Shown: in pieces, positions 52,801-58,855 of the stretch
Position numbering within the stretch: position 1 is the stretch's first letter
Layout: each line of letters starts with the position of its first letter
NCBI GenBank assembly: GCA_005239435.1
Contig: SZNP01000001.1
Coordinates: 682,001-746,000 of the forward strand
Reading direction: 5' to 3'
Source: Halorussus salinisoli
GTDB lineage: Archaea > Halobacteriota > Halobacteria > Halobacteriales > Haladaptataceae
Length of the DNA stretch: 64,000 bases
The notes under the pieces: generated by a model
Told to the model about the DNA's origin: nothing
The model's input: the letters and a program-made list of their open reading frames with translations, nothing else
The model's database searches: none
Position numbers and translations under genes: made by a program

Positions 52801-53174
52801 AGATCACCCGTCGCGTCGAGGGACTCATGGGTCACGTCGGCGAGAGCTTCGTGGAAGTTCATCCCGAGACGGCCGACCAACTCGGCGTCTCGAACGGAGA
52901 GTACGTCCGCGTGGAATCGCGCCGCGGCGACATCGTAGTCAAAGCGCAGGTGACCGACCGCGTCGGCGAAGGGACGCTGTTCATCCCGATGCACTTCGCC
53001 GCCGGTGCCGTCAACAAACTCACGCAGGAGACCTTCGACCCGCAGGCGGGAATCCCCGAGTACAAGGTGTCTAGCGTTCGCGTCGAGGCGCTCGGTCCCG
53101 ACACCGACGCCGACGTGCTGGAGACGCCCGACGCCGGAGTGGGGAGCGAGGGAGTCGCGACCGGCGACGACTGA
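49845..53174 (+). CDS. Large molybdopterin formate-dehydrogenase-like subunit with fused NuoG-type Fe-S domains
   Basis: 1109 residues from ATG 49845. In order: a 2Fe-2S ferredoxin domain (Cys92, 110, 113, 126), a His-Cys cluster motif (His158, Cys162, 165, 171), two ferredoxin-type 4Fe-4S motifs (from Cys213 and Cys257), and a non-conserved linker of about 120 residues. A molybdo-enzyme 4Fe-4S motif follows (Cys402, 405, 409, 440), then the catalytic domain. The metal-ligating residue is Cys532 in ARLCHSST (Cys type, not selenocysteine), followed by the MGD-binding C-terminal domain. It likely oxidises formate and passes electrons along the N-terminal clusters. No signal peptide, so it is cytoplasmic. 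Its start overlaps the NuoF-like stop. Confidence 0.93.
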   Translation: MSTDEPLPGVPDVDDPQSQTPVTAEFETGTANDPDVGTDGDEPTTLTVNGEAVTVPPGSTIVDAMQAVDDETVSVEPGADGVEDDADVPALCYYDREGDASDEIGPRSECRTCMVETEKHGLVPSCSFPAEDGLTVETDTPDAEESRSVNLDLVLSNHNLRCTTCNGNGRCELQDTAISEDVEHPRYGVFDDRDEYEPVDDTSSFIQIDRNKCILCNRCVEGCNDVQVEGVLRMEGHGEDTRIGFQSDAETMADSECVSCGHCATVCPTGALTEKGIDGPGTLPLPGFTQRNSVGKVIEGEAAETLDDTTAPNRSPDPGGDVAVGSSPSVDGRKRGVAGFMEQAKHRVADAASEYGEKAFLAAEHTAEGIAANTLPEKYMFDIAEKVSDHGLDKLDTEETTCGFCAVGCRFEMWGKDGDSLGVVPVDDPEDAPANNFSTCVKGKFGHEFANSDERLTQPLVRNDAGELEPASWDEALDHVAENLRDIQDEHGVDAVSCLASSKGSNEEAYLVQKFARQVLGTKNIDNCARLCHSSTVAALQQTVGYGAMTNRINEDIGEADAYLISGSNTTESHPVLATRIKQNVRDGADLVVFDPRKVGIAEHADQYTRTEPGYDVAWINGMIRYIIENDLHDEAFIERNTKNFEAVKEKVQAFTPEKVEELAGVPPAELKSAAETLAEAESVVFGWAMGMTQSSHGTQNLIAMADLALTLGQVGKPGAGLSPFRGQNNVQGGGGDMGTLPGSLPGYQDPSDEDVQEKFADAWGEHPPEEPGLKVPEMLSEVHEGNLHGMYVVGENPALSEPDIQHAGEALEKLDFLVVQDIFMTETAEHADVILPAATSPEKHGTFTNTERRIQRVRPTAEPPEKARQDWEITQELASRLGYDWGYDHPREVMDEISDLTPIYGGVSYDRLEEGEEHGIQWPVWDEDHPGTPYLYDYDEGNFNFEDGKARFVPADGGHPGEVPDEDFPLTLTSGRVLYHWHTGQITRRVEGLMGHVGESFVEVHPETADQLGVSNGEYVRVESRRGDIVVKAQVTDRVGEGTLFIPMHFAAGAVNKLTQETFDPQAGIPEYKVSSVRVEALGPDTDADVLETPDAGVGSEGVATGDD

Positions 53175-53265
53175 CCCCGTTCCGTCGGGGGTCTCGGCAA
53201 CGACCTTCGTGCCGTCCGTCCCGGAGAAGCGACGGCGCAAAGTACCACCGGGAGAACTGGGACGT

Positions 53266-53994
53266 ATGGACCTCGTCGAAGCGTTGGACGCCGACACCGG
53301 CGTCGTCTGCGTCGTCGGCGCGGGCGGGAAGAAGACGACATTATACACACTCGCTGACCGCGTGGAACGGGCGGTCATCACCGCCACGGTACGGATTCCG
53401 ATCTTCGACGACAACGTCGCGGACGTCGTCGTAACCGACGACCCCCGCGCGGCGATCGAGGACGCGACCACGTGGCCGCTCGGTGTCGTTCCCGAACGGG
53501 AACGGGAAGACCGATATCGCGGATACGATTTCGAGGTTATCACGGCTCTCAGCGACGAGCCCCCTGCCAATGTTGTCCTCGTCAAGGCAGACGGTGCGCG
53601 AACCCGTCTTCTCAAGGCGCCGAATCAGTCCGAACCCCAAATCCCGTCTGGTGCAGACACCGTCGTTCCCATCGCGAGTGCGCAAGTCGTCGGGAAACCG
53701 CTCGATTCGGAGTACGTTCACCGGCCGGAGCGGGTTGCGGAGGTAACCGGTCTCGAACCGGGTCATCGAATTCGGCCCGTCGACGTCGCGACCGTTCTGG
53801 CGAGCGAGAACGGCGGTCGCAGGCGGGTCCCCGACGGTGCGACTGTGGTGCCCGTGGTGAACATGGTCGATGATGACGACGCAGAAGCAGTCGGTCGCGA
53901 GATAGCGCGGGCGGTGCTGGAACGGGCGGACGTCCCGCGCGTCGTCCTCACCCGGATGGTCGCGCCCGACCCGGTCGTAGCGGTCGTGGACTAG
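53266..53994 (+). CDS. yqeC: YqeC family protein (selenium/molybdo-cofactor maturation)
   Basis: 242 residues from ATG 53266. An N-terminal P-loop-like VVGAGGKKTTLYTLA (about 16-30) is followed by TATVRIPIFD, and VLVKADGARTRLLKAP with the E-to-D variant of the YqeC ADGA motif, later VVPVVNMVDDDDAEAVG. YqeC is known as a marker of selenium-dependent molybdenum hydroxylase maturation. Here the only molybdo-enzyme is a Cys-type formate dehydrogenase, and no xdhC or selD is seen in the window. A role in inserting or modifying the cofactor of that enzyme is inferred. It follows the large subunit by 91 bp. Confidence 0.88.
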   Translation: MDLVEALDADTGVVCVVGAGGKKTTLYTLADRVERAVITATVRIPIFDDNVADVVVTDDPRAAIEDATTWPLGVVPEREREDRYRGYDFEVITALSDEPPANVVLVKADGARTRLLKAPNQSEPQIPSGADTVVPIASAQVVGKPLDSEYVHRPERVAEVTGLEPGHRIRPVDVATVLASENGGRRRVPDGATVVPVVNMVDDDDAEAVGREIARAVLERADVPRVVLTRMVAPDPVVAVVD

Positions 53995-54080
53995 AATTGA
54001 GCCATCACTGCCTCGAACTCCTCGCGCGTGTCGATGTTCTCGAAGCTATCGGCGATCGAAAGGTTCGACGATTTCGGGCG
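53991..54080 (-). pseudogene. 3' remnant of a MobA-like gene
   Basis: On the minus strand 29 codons end in the sequence LSIADSFENIDTREEFEAVM then AQF and TAG. This resembles the tail of molybdenum cofactor guanylyltransferase MobA, where an NVDTPEEF-type motif is usual. The frame is closed by a stop just upstream (near 54083), so the rest is gone. Its stop shares CTAG (53991-53994) with the yqeC stop. A MobA gene would be functionally apt beside a molybdo-enzyme. Confidence 0.5.
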
Positions 54081-54105
54081 TCACACCGGAAAGTTGGCCG
54101 TAAGA

Positions 54106-54300
54106 CTACGATTTGACGCGGGTTAGCGCCCCGCCACAGTCGGGACACTTGGGGGGCAGGTCGGCGTCGATCTGGACGGTGTACGCACAATCTGTACAGG
54201 TGCAGCGTTCGGCCCGCCCATGGGTCGACGAGGCAGCATTCGAGCGTGGGTCGACTGTAGGGTGGCTGACCCCGACCGGCGGAGAGTCGCTTGCGGCCAT
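54106..54300 (-). CDS. Small zinc-ribbon protein (64 aa)
   Basis: 64 residues starting at ATG 54300. The first 30 are low-complexity and probably disordered. The rest is a rubredoxin/zinc-ribbon module with CTCTDC and CPDC knuckles (about residues 33-38 and 52-55) and a basic C-terminus ALTRVKS. The function is unknown; such proteins are common in haloarchaea. It lies between the MobA relic and the truncated VOC copy, on the minus strand. Confidence 0.7.
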   Translation of the reverse strand: MAASDSPPVGVSHPTVDPRSNAASSTHGRAERCTCTDCAYTVQIDADLPPKCPDCGGALTRVKS

Positions 54301-54387
54301 AGGGGAAAAGAGGGCCTGAATCCGTAAATATGTTCTATAGCGGATATCACATAGTCCTGTAGTAGTGCATTATGCAGGGTAATTACC

Positions 54388-54751
54388 GGTCGAGTTCTAC
54401 CGCAAGATCTTCGGCCTCGACGTGCTTGCCCGATTCACCGTCTCCGGTGAGACCTTTTCGGAGGGTGTCGGCGTCGACGGGGCGACCGGCGCGTTCGCGC
54501 ATCTCGACGCCGGTTCGGCCCGCGTCGAACTCGTCGAGTACGACCCTGCAGGCGAGGACCGCGGGAACGAAACGGTCAACCAACCCGGTGCGAAACACCT
54601 CGGTCTGGCGGTCGACGACCTCGATCGATTCTACGAGGAACTGCCGGCGGACGTCGAAACGGTGAGCGAGGCACAGACGACCGAGAGCGGAACCCGAATC
54701 CTATTCCTCCGCGACCCGGAGGACAACCTCGTGGAAATCATCGAGGTGTAG
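54388..54751 (+). pseudogene. 5'-truncated duplicate of the VOC gene at 43366
   Basis: From GTC 54388 the frame is collinear with the VOC gene from its VEFYRE motif to the end, with about 12 substitutions over 120 residues and even higher similarity in DNA. The first 17 codons, including the first metal ligand, are replaced by unrelated sequence with an in-frame TAA (54379-54381). About 30 bp of 3' flank after the stop also match. The copy therefore arose by segmental duplication and lost its start. An internal GTG might start a fragment, but it would lack the first beta strand. Confidence 0.85.
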
Positions 54752-54908
54752 GTAGCATGGTCGATGATAGCGGGGCAACACTTCATGCTGTGGTCGGGCG
54801 TCTCGGCAGGCCGTGAGCGACGGCCACGACTGTAATCGGGGGGACGCGGCGTCGACACTGATTTCCGGAGTCCCTATCCTTTTCCCCGGAAGGCAAGCGT
54901 TTGCTAGT

Positions 54909-56126
54909 ATGGCAACACACGATGTCGCTGTCGTCGGTGGTGGTTGCGTCGGCTGCTCGGTCGCGAAGTCCTTGGCCGAGCAAACGAGTCTCGATATCGC
55001 GGTTCTCGAAAAGGAGTATCATCTGGCAGAGCACCAAAGCGGTCGGAACTCCGGCGTACTGCATCCCGGCTTCAACTACGAACCCGGCTCGCTCAAGGCG
55101 CGGTTCAGCACCGAGGGCACGCGGCGCATGAAGGAGTACGCTCGCGCGAACGACATCCCCCTAGACGAGTGCGGCGTGGTCGTCGTCGCGCAATCCGACG
55201 AGGAGGAGGCTCGCCTCGAAACGCTCGAAGCGCAGGCAGACGAGAACGGCGTTGCGACCGAACTCGTCCGCGGACAGGACCGAATTCAACAGTACGAGCC
55301 CCACGCCGCCGGGCAAGCCGCACTGTACTGTCCCGAAGCGGCGTCGATCGACGCCCAGAAATACGTATACACGCTCGCGTCCGACGCGGAGGACTTGGGC
55401 GTCGACTTCTACCTGGGATACACGGTCGAACAGCTGCATCGGCGCCGCGGTGGCTATCGCATCGAGACCGACAAAGGCCACATCGAGGCCAACTACGTCG
55501 TCAACGCCGCTGGACTCCACGCGGATGCCATCGCCCACGATATCGGCGTCGGCGAGGAGTATCAGGTCGTCCCGTTCCGCGGCGAGTACTACGAACTCAC
55601 GCCCGAACGGCGTCATCTCTGCGAATCGATGATCTACCCGACGCCGGACCCCAGTCTGCCGTTCCTCGGCGTCCACTACACACGCCGGACGGACGGCAAG
55701 GTAATCGTCGGGCCGAACGCCGTGCTCGCGTTCGGCCGGGAAGCCTACCGAAACACGAACGTCGACCTCGGGGAGCTCGCCGAGACGCTGGGGTACGAAG
55801 GGTTCTGGAAATTACTCGCGAGCCCCAAGATGCTACGCGTGGCGTGGAACGAACTCCACAAGTCGTACCGGAAGGCGGCGTTCGTCGACGCTGCCCGGCA
55901 ACTCGTGCCAACCGCGCGCGACGGTGATTTCCGGCGGAGTTACGCCGGCATCCGCGCGCAGGTGGTCCGCGACGACGGCCAGCTCGTGAAAGACCCCGTG
56001 TTCGAGCGAGGGCCCGACTCTCTCCACATCCTGAACGCCGTCTCGCCCGGACTGACGTCGTCGCTCCCGTTCGGGGATCGTCTCGCCGACGAGGTCCTTG
56101 ACGCTCTCGAAGGCGCCGAGACCTGA
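54909..56126 (+). CDS. lhgO: L-2-hydroxyglutarate oxidase/dehydrogenase
   Basis: 405-residue FAD enzyme of the DAO/GlpA superfamily. The FAD-binding VAVVGGGCVGCSVAKSL (about 6-22), the HQSGRNSGVLHPGFNYEPGS substrate-loop signature of LhgO/L2HGDH (about 38-57), the VNAAGLHADAIA motif and the C-terminal GIRAQVVRDD then SPGLTSSLPFG segment are all present. It oxidises L-2-hydroxyglutarate to 2-oxoglutarate and passes electrons to the membrane quinone pool. It is convergent with the IclR regulator. The ATG at 54909 is chosen because the dinucleotide motif starts five residues in. Confidence 0.93.
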   Translation: MATHDVAVVGGGCVGCSVAKSLAEQTSLDIAVLEKEYHLAEHQSGRNSGVLHPGFNYEPGSLKARFSTEGTRRMKEYARANDIPLDECGVVVVAQSDEEEARLETLEAQADENGVATELVRGQDRIQQYEPHAAGQAALYCPEAASIDAQKYVYTLASDAEDLGVDFYLGYTVEQLHRRRGGYRIETDKGHIEANYVVNAAGLHADAIAHDIGVGEEYQVVPFRGEYYELTPERRHLCESMIYPTPDPSLPFLGVHYTRRTDGKVIVGPNAVLAFGREAYRNTNVDLGELAETLGYEGFWKLLASPKMLRVAWNELHKSYRKAAFVDAARQLVPTARDGDFRRSYAGIRAQVVRDDGQLVKDPVFERGPDSLHILNAVSPGLTSSLPFGDRLADEVLDALEGAET

Positions 56127-56525
56127 CGGCCATCCTAGAGTCCTCGTTCGGAGTGTTGTGCCCTGCCTCGGATGCCGGTTGCTCTGCGGTGGCCGACCTC
56201 CGCTTGCATTGGCTTCTTTATCTCTTTAGATGACAGATACGGAAATTGTTTTCTTCATGGTGGATTTTCGTCTGTTGTCACTGTAGTCGCCTATTTGGGC
56301 TGTCGTATACGCGTATTCCGTCTATAGGAATTAGAACGGTTATGAAACCGGGAGTGAGATTTCCGTATTACTTTCCTACTATTTTCATATCTGGGCGGAT
56401 CAATTCACGGATGGACGGGAGAGGGACTCACCAGTCACTCACCCCGTGAACAGTAGTATTTTCGCATCGGTGGATACAGTGGTGCTGTCGGAACCGAGGC
56501 GTTCGAGGGACGTGAGAACCGACGG
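56127..56525. other. 399 bp gap, AT-rich
   Basis: No gene is seen between the convergent lhgO and iclR-type genes. The AT-rich middle contains TTCTTTATCTCTTTAG (near 56213-56228), a T-rich stretch that could terminate lhgO transcription. Nothing else is supported. Confidence 0.4.
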
Positions 56526-57317
56526 TTAGGAGTAGGCGAGGTTGAGTTCGAGTTCGTTGACCACGCTCTTGAGGAGTTGGGGGAGGTCGTTGGTCAACCG
56601 CTCGTCGCCCATCCGGTGTTTTGGACCGGCGACGGCGAACGCCCCGATGGTGCTGTCGTCGGGGGCCGTCAGCGGGACGGCTGTCGCTCGGAGGCCTGCA
56701 GTGCTTTCCCCGTAATTGGTCGCGAAGCCGCGCTCGCGAATATTCGCCAGCTCCTTGAAGAGTCGCTCCTCGTCGGTGACCGTGGCGTCGGTGAGCGCCG
56801 GGAGACCGTGATGGTCGATGAACCGGCGGACCGTTTCGTCGGGGAAGGTCGAGAGAATGGCTTTGCCCGCCGAGCACTGATGGATGTAGAACCGTTTGCC
56901 GACCTTCCCTTTCGTGGGCACGCCGTGGCGGCCCGTATCCCGGTAGAGGACGACGGCGCGCCCGTGCTCGTGGGTCGTGAACTGGACGGTCTCCTCGGTC
57001 TGCTCGGCGAGCTCGTGGACTTTCTTCTCTATCAGATCTGCGCCCTGAATCTGGCTTCGGGCGTGTGCCCCCTCGTCCAAGAACCGGAGGCCGACATGGT
57101 ACTCGTCGCCCTTCTTGGTCACGAAGTCGCACTGGAGGAGCGTCGTGAGGTGCTTGTGGACCGAGCTGGAGGACATCTCGGTCGCGTCCACGAGCTCGGT
57201 CAGCCGCGCTCCGTTTCGGTCCTTGATCGCTGCGACGATGTTGAACGTGCGCTTGAGGGACTGTATCTCCTGCCCGCTCTTCTCCGTTGGGAGGGCGTTT
57301 TCGAGAGTGTCTACCAT
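56526..57317 (-). CDS. IclR family transcriptional regulator
   Basis: 263 residues from ATG 57317; an upstream non-conserved leader was rejected. An N-terminal winged helix (SLKRTFNIVAAIKDRNGARLTELVDATEMSSSSVHKHLTTLLQ, about 20-62) is joined to the IclR effector domain (YHVGLRFLDEGAHA, FYIHQCSAGKAILSTFPD, ATNYGESTAGLRATAVPL, IGAFAVAGP). IclR regulators bind small carboxylates. It is divergent from the TRAP/glutaryl-CoA operon across 347 bp that contain palindromes, so it most likely controls that operon and itself. Confidence 0.93.
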   Translation of the reverse strand: MVDTLENALPTEKSGQEIQSLKRTFNIVAAIKDRNGARLTELVDATEMSSSSVHKHLTTLLQCDFVTKKGDEYHVGLRFLDEGAHARSQIQGADLIEKKVHELAEQTEETVQFTTHEHGRAVVLYRDTGRHGVPTKGKVGKRFYIHQCSAGKAILSTFPDETVRRFIDHHGLPALTDATVTDEERLFKELANIRERGFATNYGESTAGLRATAVPLTAPDDSTIGAFAVAGPKHRMGDERLTNDLPQLLKSVVNELELNLAYS

Positions 57318-57436
57318 ACCTATCTCGCCTGACTCCCTCCTTATAAATTCCACTAATAGTGGACGCGATGGCAATACGGTGCGCATAAGTTAATGATTAT
57401 AAAGCGGGGGTGTCATATTCGGCGGTGGGTCCACTC

Positions 57437-57450
57437 ATAATAGATATTAT
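57437..57450. promoter_or_regulatory. 14-bp dyad, candidate IclR operator
   Basis: ATAATAGATATTAT has perfect 6-bp arms around GA in the divergent iclR/TRAP region, in a very AT-rich setting. Some symmetry is expected by chance in such DNA. Confidence 0.3.
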
Positions 57451-57527
57451 TATAATATTTGCTGACTGTTCCGGAGCGTCTCGCCGCTGACCCCTGCCGG
57501 AGTATTTTTCTAACAATATCTCATAAA

Positions 57528-57539
57528 TTCTGTACAGAA
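57528..57539. promoter_or_regulatory. Perfect 12-bp palindrome, candidate IclR operator
   Basis: TTCTGTACAGAA is fully symmetric and lies 126 bp upstream of the TAXI receptor ATG, between the two divergent promoters. Its length and position suit a dimeric or tetrameric IclR protein site. Confidence 0.4.
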
Positions 57540-57619
57540 AGAACGGATATTAACTCAGTATCTATTCCTTCATAGTGCGAAAATCTGGCGTTCCAGCGCC
57601 TGAGTCGCCTGAATAGCAA

Positions 57620-57630
57620 CATATATTAAA
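57620..57630 (+). promoter_or_regulatory. TATA-like box of the TRAP/glutarate operon
   Basis: CATATATTAAA ends about 35 bp before the ATG at 57665, so transcription would start within about 10 nt of the start codon, as usual in haloarchaea. Confidence 0.55.
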
Positions 57631-57664
57631 TGGTGGGCCGGTATTAGTGTGTGTAGGTTTGACG

Positions 57665-58777
57665 ATGGACGATTCACCCACTACCGATAGACGTACGTAT
57701 ATCAAAACAGTTGGCGCAACCGGACTGGCGGGACTCACTGCGCTCGCGGGCTGCAGTAGCAGTTCCGAGAGTAACGACAGCACCGGCGGCAGTAATACCA
57801 CCGGCAGTTCTGGGAACCAGAGCTGGCGGCTCGGGACGTCCGGACCGGAGACCGCAACACACGCCTCCGGCGTCGCGATGGCGAACGTCGTGTCCGAACA
57901 GTCCGAGGAACTCAGCGTTAGCGCCCAGACGACCGGCGGGACGGCGTCGAATCCCCGACTGATGTCGAAGGGCGACATCGACGTCGCGCAGTCGACGACG
58001 TGGGCCGGGAAACGTGCCAACACCGGTCAGAAGCCGTACGGAAAGCCGGTCGGCGAGACCATCACGCAGGTCATCCCGTTCATGTCCCTCGAGTACTACC
58101 TCGTCAAGCGGGACACGGAGAAACTCGCTGACGTCGAGTCCGTGTCAGACATCCCGACGGACAACTCGATTTCGATGGCGTTCGGGCAGCGGGGCGGGAC
58201 GAACTACTTCGCCGGCCTCGACGGATTCCGCCTCTCTGGCATCGAGAATCCGCAGGACAAGTACGACATCCAGTCGATGTCGTGGGGCCAACAGGCGTCG
58301 TCGTTCCGGAACGGTCAGCTCGACATCATCCTCACGTACGGCGTGAGCCGCGAAGTCCTGACCGGGTGGGCCCAGGAGGTCGGCTCGACCACCGAGGTCG
58401 ACGTCGTCACTTGGGAGTTCGACCGCGACACGCTCGCGAACTCCGAGCACTCGTATGTCTACCTCGAGACGCCGGCCGACCTCTGGAATCAGGACCTCAG
58501 CGTCGATACCATCCCCTCCGTCGGCGTCAGCTACGAGACGGTGTTCCCGTCGAGCGTCTCCAAGGAACGCGGCTACCAGTTCACCAGCCTCGTCATGGAC
58601 AACATCCAGCAGGTCCGGGACGCCTCGTCCGTGCTGTCGCGCGCCGGTCCGGAGTTCGCCTCCGAGTTCCTGCTTCGGTCGCCCGACCTCCCGGTCCACC
58701 CCGGCGCGGCGAAGTGGTACAAAGAACAGGACCTCTGGAGCGAGGACCTGACCTCGCTCGAGGAGTACGAGTCCTAA
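57665..58777 (+). CDS. TAXI family TRAP solute receptor (Tat lipoprotein)
   Basis: 370 residues. A twin-arginine signal (DRRTYIKTVG, Arg9-Arg10) and lipobox LAGC (Cys30) are followed by a Ser/Gly/Asn-rich linker to about 55. The mature domain resembles TAXI receptors (LGTSGPETATHASGVAMANV at its start, the RLMSKGDIDVAQSTT region, then GQRGGTNYFAG and SVLSRAGPEFASEFLL). It captures an organic acid outside the cell and feeds the TRAP permease encoded 78 bp downstream. Glutarate, 2-hydroxyglutarate or 2-oxoglutarate is inferred from the downstream enzymes. Confidence 0.9.
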   Translation: MDDSPTTDRRTYIKTVGATGLAGLTALAGCSSSSESNDSTGGSNTTGSSGNQSWRLGTSGPETATHASGVAMANVVSEQSEELSVSAQTTGGTASNPRLMSKGDIDVAQSTTWAGKRANTGQKPYGKPVGETITQVIPFMSLEYYLVKRDTEKLADVESVSDIPTDNSISMAFGQRGGTNYFAGLDGFRLSGIENPQDKYDIQSMSWGQQASSFRNGQLDIILTYGVSREVLTGWAQEVGSTTEVDVVTWEFDRDTLANSEHSYVYLETPADLWNQDLSVDTIPSVGVSYETVFPSSVSKERGYQFTSLVMDNIQQVRDASSVLSRAGPEFASEFLLRSPDLPVHPGAAKWYKEQDLWSEDLTSLEEYES

Positions 58778-58855
58778 CCGTCCCCGCTCCACCCGTGAGC
58801 ACTGCAGTCGGACAGGCTATAACTGAGACCTCTCGAACCTTCCCAATACATAACA

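Noticed and set aside
49896..53615. Two very long minus-strand frames (682 and 545 codons) over the formate dehydrogenase gene
   Set aside because: They are antisense shadows; composition is Val/Arg/Asp-rich without hydrophobic core patterns, and the opposite strand encodes a molybdo-enzyme with every expected motif.
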